From Cryptomeria japonica (Eukaryota; Streptophyta; Pinopsida; Cupressales; Cupressaceae): a DNA stretch of 64,000 nt. The notes below the pieces were generated by a model. The model searched no databases, was not told where the DNA came from, and saw only the letters and a list, made by a program, of their open reading frames with translations. The stretch lies in the NCBI RefSeq assembly GCF_030272615.1, contig NC_081405.1, positions 152,748,113 to 152,812,112 of the forward strand, read 5' to 3'. Within the stretch, counting starts at the first letter, position 1, and every line of letters starts with the position of its first letter. This document shows positions 59,021 through 64,000 of this stretch, in pieces. A program made the position numbers and the translations under genes.

Positions 59021-60535
59021 TGATAGTTCTGATACTTAATATAAGTACAAATCCAATAGCCAACAAGATGAGAGGGGGGGGGGGTGAATCATACAAACTT
59101 AATCATCCATAAAAACATCAGATTCAACCTCAGTAACATATACTTTAGTCATATAACCAAAATTGTTAAACATGCAAACTCAAAAGCATATAAACATCAT
59201 AAACCTCATAACACCAGATTTAACGTGGAAACCCAAATAGGGAAAAACCACTATGGGATTTCAGACCCACTAAGAAATATACTCTTCTAGAGTATGCTCG
59301 GTTAAAAGCAAATCATGTTAAAGATTACAACCACATTGCTAGATGTGACCCAGTTAAGGGATTTCCCTCAGATCTGTTAGGATCTTCACCTTGTTAGAAG
59401 TGACCTTGTTAAAGGATTTCAAACACTCAATCAAAATGTCAACTTGCTAGAGGGTTTTACAAATAAGACTATTAAGTCCACTCGGTTAAGAGATTTTCTG
59501 TCACTTTCACAAAATAACAGTAATAAAATCTATCTGCAACTTCACATCTAAAATGCTAAAGCAAATTCCTATTTATTCAATACAATCTAGACATAGAACT
59601 AATCTTGTCTATCTGTTGGGCTTCTATACTCTGTTATTCTAACAGGTCTTCAAGCTTATGTGCTCGGTAATCACTATGTAGCATCCCTGTGCATACACTT
59701 GCCCACATACATTGTTTATCAATAGTTTTCTATTTATAAACAATTAGGTAACCGCTTAATCTCCTTGATCACATTTCCCATGATCAATCATATGCATTAG
59801 ATCTTCGATCTTGTCTAGGTTCAATGCATCTTTTGATCTGAAAATGTTTTACCCCGCCTAGGAACTTGCATATTAGTCTTGGAACTTGTGCCAAGGTATT
59901 GCGGTTCAATCTGCACTATAGATCTTCATGCTGACTTTCCTTTTCCATAGATTCATTAACAAACTTCATGCACGACATACCAATCATTTAATCAGTTCCA
60001 GCTCATCAGCTTCCTTCATTTAATAACGTATGCAAACATTTAATGCATTTTGTTATAGCTCGGTTACAACTCGATAAATACTAAACTTCACTCGGTAGAC
60101 ATTCTGCCTTCATTAACCGATAGCGATAACCTTAGGGTTTACCGACTAGGTTCCTTGCTTGATAACATAGTATAGTATTAACCTTTACAATTTACAACAT
60201 ATGTATGATGTTAAAACAATCTAAAACATCATGATCTCATCATTGTCTTACTCGGTACTAGTTGCCCATTGAATACCTTATTCATCCCCTTATTCATCAT
60301 ATTCTTTCCTGTGTCTTTTACCGACATCGTTATAATCTTCAAATCATACTTCTCAAGATATGGCAACATCATACTGAATTAGAAAATCAATTTCTTGACA
60401 TCAATGACAAAATAATAATATCAAGATAGTAAACATCTTTAATCAATTATATCCATAATCATCAACAACCTTCTCAATATCCTTATGAAATGCCAACAAT
60501 CTTTCATTGTCTGTTATAATGCAATATTGCCAACA
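59021..60535 (-). repeat. 3' LTR of a minus-strand copia element
   Basis: On the minus strand it starts TGTTGGCAATATTGCATTAT at 60535. It carries the U5 hallmark ggtttttccctatttgggtt near 59225 and ends after a C-run (ttcaccccccccccc region near 59085). The end is placed at 59021 because the host copia integrase stops there and the sequence begins with TG on the plus strand; an end near 59040 is possible. Length is about 1515 bp. Confidence 0.7.
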
Positions 60536-60536
60536 A

Positions 60537-60547
60537 TCTCCCCCTTT
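60537..60547 (-). other. Polypurine tract of the minus-strand copia
   Basis: The minus strand reads aaagggggaga directly upstream of the 3' LTR start. It is the primer for plus-strand DNA synthesis. Confidence 0.75.
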
Positions 60548-60688
60548 GGCATTGATGGCAAAACTAATTTATTTGACCTTAAAAGATTTGGATTGCTATG
60601 ATTCTAAAATGCTGAAATGCTCTCCCCCATACATTAGACTTCTCCTGTTTTCTTCAGTCTTCTTTCCAATCTGTAGTCTTCTTAGTCT

Positions 60689-60740
60689 TCTCCCCTTTAT
60701 AGTAGTCTTCTCCCCCTTTATAGTAGTCTTCTCCCCCTTT
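60689..60740 (-). repeat. Three extra polypurine-like motifs in 21 bp tandem
   Basis: The minus strand repeats aaagggggagaagactacta. The purine cores lie at 60730-60740, 60709-60719 and 60689-60698 (the last is one G shorter). They sit 140-200 bp upstream of the real tract. Confidence 0.8.
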
Positions 60741-60981
60741 GACAACAATGCCAAAAAGTAAAGAACTAAAACATAATTTCTTCCTATATGAAGTGATTTC
60801 CTGCTGTTGTGTATCAATTCAGTCTCGGTCAGAGCATTTTGTCTTTAATTCCTGTTCCCTATAATATGTTCTGTAATAATTCATGTAAACCTTTAGAAAA
60901 CATCCTAAAGTGTATAAATCAGCATCAACTCCCAAAACATATTCGATAGAGTCATCGGATTGATGCTTTCACCGAACTCGG

Positions 60982-63900
60982 TCAGTGAGTAGAAGATAGG
61001 GGTAGGACCCCTAACTTACTTCTAAGATATTCAAAAGTATCCCTTGGTAGTGGCTTGGTGAAGATATCTGCTATTTGTTCCTTTGTGCTAACATACTCCA
61101 ACACCACTTTCTTCTCTTGAGCTTCTTCTCTAAGATAATGATATTTGATAGAGATGTGCTTTGTCTTAGAGTGCATAACAAGATTCTTTGAAATATTAAT
61201 GGCACTAGTATTGTCACAGAATATAGTTACTAGCTCGGTAACTTTCTCATTTATACCTTCCAACAGTTGTTTGATCCATGCAATGTTGGTAAAATTCAGT
61301 GCTGCAGCTACGTATTCAGCTTCTGTTGTTGACTATGAAACACATCCTTGTTTCTTGCTAAGCCAACTCACTAGTCTTTCTCCTAAAAAGAAAGCTCCTC
61401 CACTTGTGCTTTTTCTGTCATCAATGTTGTCTGCCCAATCAGCATCAGTATAAACTTTTAAATCAAAGTCATTTCCTTTCTGATATACTAAGCCATAATC
61501 CTCAGTGCCTTTCAAGTATCTAAAGATTCTTTTGATTGTTGTCATGTGTGTTTCCTTAGGATCTGTAGAGAATCTTGCAACTATACCCACTGCATGTGCT
61601 ATGTCTGGTCTGCTGTGAACAACATATTGTAGCTTTCCAATCATGGATCGGTAAAGTGTCTCATCAACAAATGCAGATTCATCATTCTTTGATAATTTAC
61701 AATTGGTAGTCATAGGAGTACTTACTGGTTTTGAATCCTCCATTCCAAATTTTATGTACTTGGATTGAGTAATGAAAATCTCATTTTTCATTTGTAGTAT
61801 CTGTAAACCTATAAAATACTTTATCTCATCGATTAATGACATCTCAAATTCTTTGCTCATTTCATTGCTCATTTCATTGCCAAAGTTCTTGCATAAAGAG
61901 TCATTTCCACAAAATATAATATCATCAACAAATATGGTTGAGATCAGTATTCCATTTTCATCATTCTTCATGTACATGTTGTTCTCACTTGTCCTTATAA
62001 AACCAATCTTAATCAAATAAGAGTGCAATCTTTCATACCATGCTCTAGGTGCTTGTTTCAAACCATATAAAGCTTTGTTCAATTTACATACCTGATCTTT
62101 ATTATTGTCTTCAACAAATCCTTCAGGTTGTTCAATAAAAACTTCTTCTTCTAATATTCCATTCAGAAATGTAGATTTGACATCCATTTGATATACCTTG
62201 AAATTCTTGAAAGCAACATAGGCCAACAATGTTCTTACTCCTTCAATTCTAGCAACAGGTGCAAAAGTTTCACCATAATCAATTCCTTCTTCTTGAGCAT
62301 GACCTTTGCAAACTAGTCTTGCTTTGTTTCAAATGACCTCTCCTTTTTCATTTAGCTTGTTTCTGAAAATCCACTTTGTACCGATTACATTTTTGTCCTT
62401 CGGTCTTGGAATTAGTGTCCATGTGTCATTCTTCTTGATTTGATCAATCTCTTCTGTCATAGCATTTATCCAATCTTCACTGTTAAATTCCTCTTTCACT
62501 ATTCTCTATTCAAATTCAGATATCAAACATGTGTTATGTCTCAGTTTGTTCCTTGTCATCACTGGATCATCCTTATCTCCTATAATCTGACTTGGTGCAT
62601 GATGTCTTCTGACATACTTGGCTAATATAGGCTTGGTAGGCTATGTATGATCTTCTTCATCACTCGGTAACTGGATATTCTCTTCATTTTCTTCAACAGT
62701 CTTCTCGGTAAGACTTCTCGGTTGAACATAGATGAATTCATCATAGTCTTTTGGTTCCTTGGAGTTTCCTTCATCATTTCTTTCTGCAAATTCATTAATT
62801 TTCACATTTGCACTTTCTACTATTTTGTTAGATGATTTGATTAGACATTTAAATGCTTTGCTTCTAGAAGAATAACCTAGAAATGTTCCTTCTTCACTCT
62901 TCTGATCAAACTTGTCATTTCTATCATCTTTATGAACATAGCATCTACATCCAAAGATTTTAAAATAACTAACATTAGGTTTCTTATCATACCAGATTTC
63001 ATATGGTGTCTTCAAAGTACCTTTCTTCAATTGTACTTGGTTCAAGGTTTAAACTGTTGTGCTTATTGCTTCTCTCCAAAATGTTTGTGGAACCATCTTT
63101 TCAATTATCAGTGTTCTAGCACAATCCATAATAGATCTGTTTCTTCTTTCAGCTATTCCATTCTGTTGTGGAGTTCTCGGTGTAGAGACTTGTCTTTTAA
63201 TACCATGATCATTGCAAAATAGGTTGAACTCATCAGATGTGTACTCTCCTCCTCTATCTGATCTAAGACATTTCAGTTGTCTTCATGTTTCATTTTCAAC
63301 TCTTGCCTTGTACCATTTAAACATTTGAAAAGCTTTTGATTTTTCTTTTAAAAGCATTACCGACATCATCCTTGAATAATCATCCACAAATAATATGAAA
63401 TATTTATCACCATAATAACTTTGAACTTTCATAGGACCACAAAGATCAGTGTGCACTAGATCTAAAATTCCCTTAGAAGTGTAAGACTTACTTGTAAAGC
63501 TTGATCTTGTCATCTTACCCATCTGGCATCCTCGGCACATAGCATTCTAAGGTTTTTCAAGACTCAGTAGACCTCTTACTGGGTGATTCTTACTTATTTT
63601 GATCAGATTATCAAAATTTACATGACCAAACCTTTTATGCCATAACTAGGTATCATCTATCTTTGCATGCAAACACTTATTCCGTGTTGAGTCAAGGTGA
63701 AATGTGTTACCTTTTGTTTATGTCTCGGTAGCAGCTAACTTTCCATTCTTGTCATGAACTTTGACAATTCCTTTCCGAAATTCTATTCGGTAACCTGTGT
63801 TGTTTAACTGTGCTACACTCAACAAATTGTATTTCAAACCTTCAACCCAATAAACATCATTGCATCTTGCATTATCAAGAAGTGTTATAGATCCTTTACC

Positions 63901-64000
63901 TCTCACCGGACATGGTGCATCATTACCAAATCTAACATAGCCTCCATCATAATCTTCTAATATAACAAACTTGTGTTTATCTCATGTCATATGATGTGAG
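60982..64000 (-). pseudogene. Copia pol, minus strand, runs off the window
   Basis: From right to left: a gag-pre-integrase piece (WVEGLKYNLLSVAQL, 63906-63718); the integrase finger end and core (CRGCQMGKM, VHTDLCGPM, 63540-63283); PQQNGIAERRNR (about 63160); the integrase tail (IFGCRCYVHKDD, 63045-62641); the reverse transcriptase start (IGTKWIFRNK, about 62370); its core with [15 protein letters not shown] and FVDDIIF (62229-61333); and RNase H with [20 protein letters not shown] and the C-terminal HISIKYHYLRE and DIFTKPLP, ending at 60982. Scattered stops interrupt it, including one that fits CGA to TGA change at about 62330. It is therefore recently dead. The 5' LTR and gag lie to the right of the window. 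Confidence 0.88.

Overview
The window looks like nuclear DNA of a seed plant with a very large, repeat-rich genome, most likely a conifer or other gymnosperm. It is AT-rich, gene-poor and full of nested LTR retrotransposons. Its single recognisable host gene has one intron of about 27 kb. Genus cannot be read from the sequence alone.

Host gene (7672-40120, + strand): the last five exons of a plant purple acid phosphatase. The splice phases agree, the frame is open to the stop, and all seven expected metal-ligand residues are present. The N-terminal part of the gene was not found and probably lies upstream of the window.

The 27 kb intron (7896-35129) holds a four-level nest. A copia-type solo LTR (about 9033-25348) is split by a Tat-like Ty3/gypsy element (9729-23469, target duplication GTTTG). 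Its gag is split by a 4.18 kb LTR-like insertion (12144-16323, target duplication CATAC). That insertion carries a hairpin array with a strikingly regular 166 bp period. The gypsy pol ORF is still open over 1530 codons, although gag is gutted. The same intron also holds LINE reverse-transcriptase scraps, two convergent LTR-like sequences and a decayed hAT transposon (about 30530-34395).

From 40121 to about 46800 I see only unassigned AT-rich sequence. From 46847 to 53813 there is decayed minus-strand gypsy material: integrase, RNase H, two arrays of palindromes and a long unrecognised reading frame. A plus-strand copia element (from 53814) is inserted in it, and that copia is interrupted at about 59020 by a minus-strand copia that runs off the right edge.

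The most unusual pattern is that several distinct elements carry regularly repeated short palindromes, three of these arrays lying in or probably in LTRs. The next is the unassigned minus-strand reading frame at 46847-50231.
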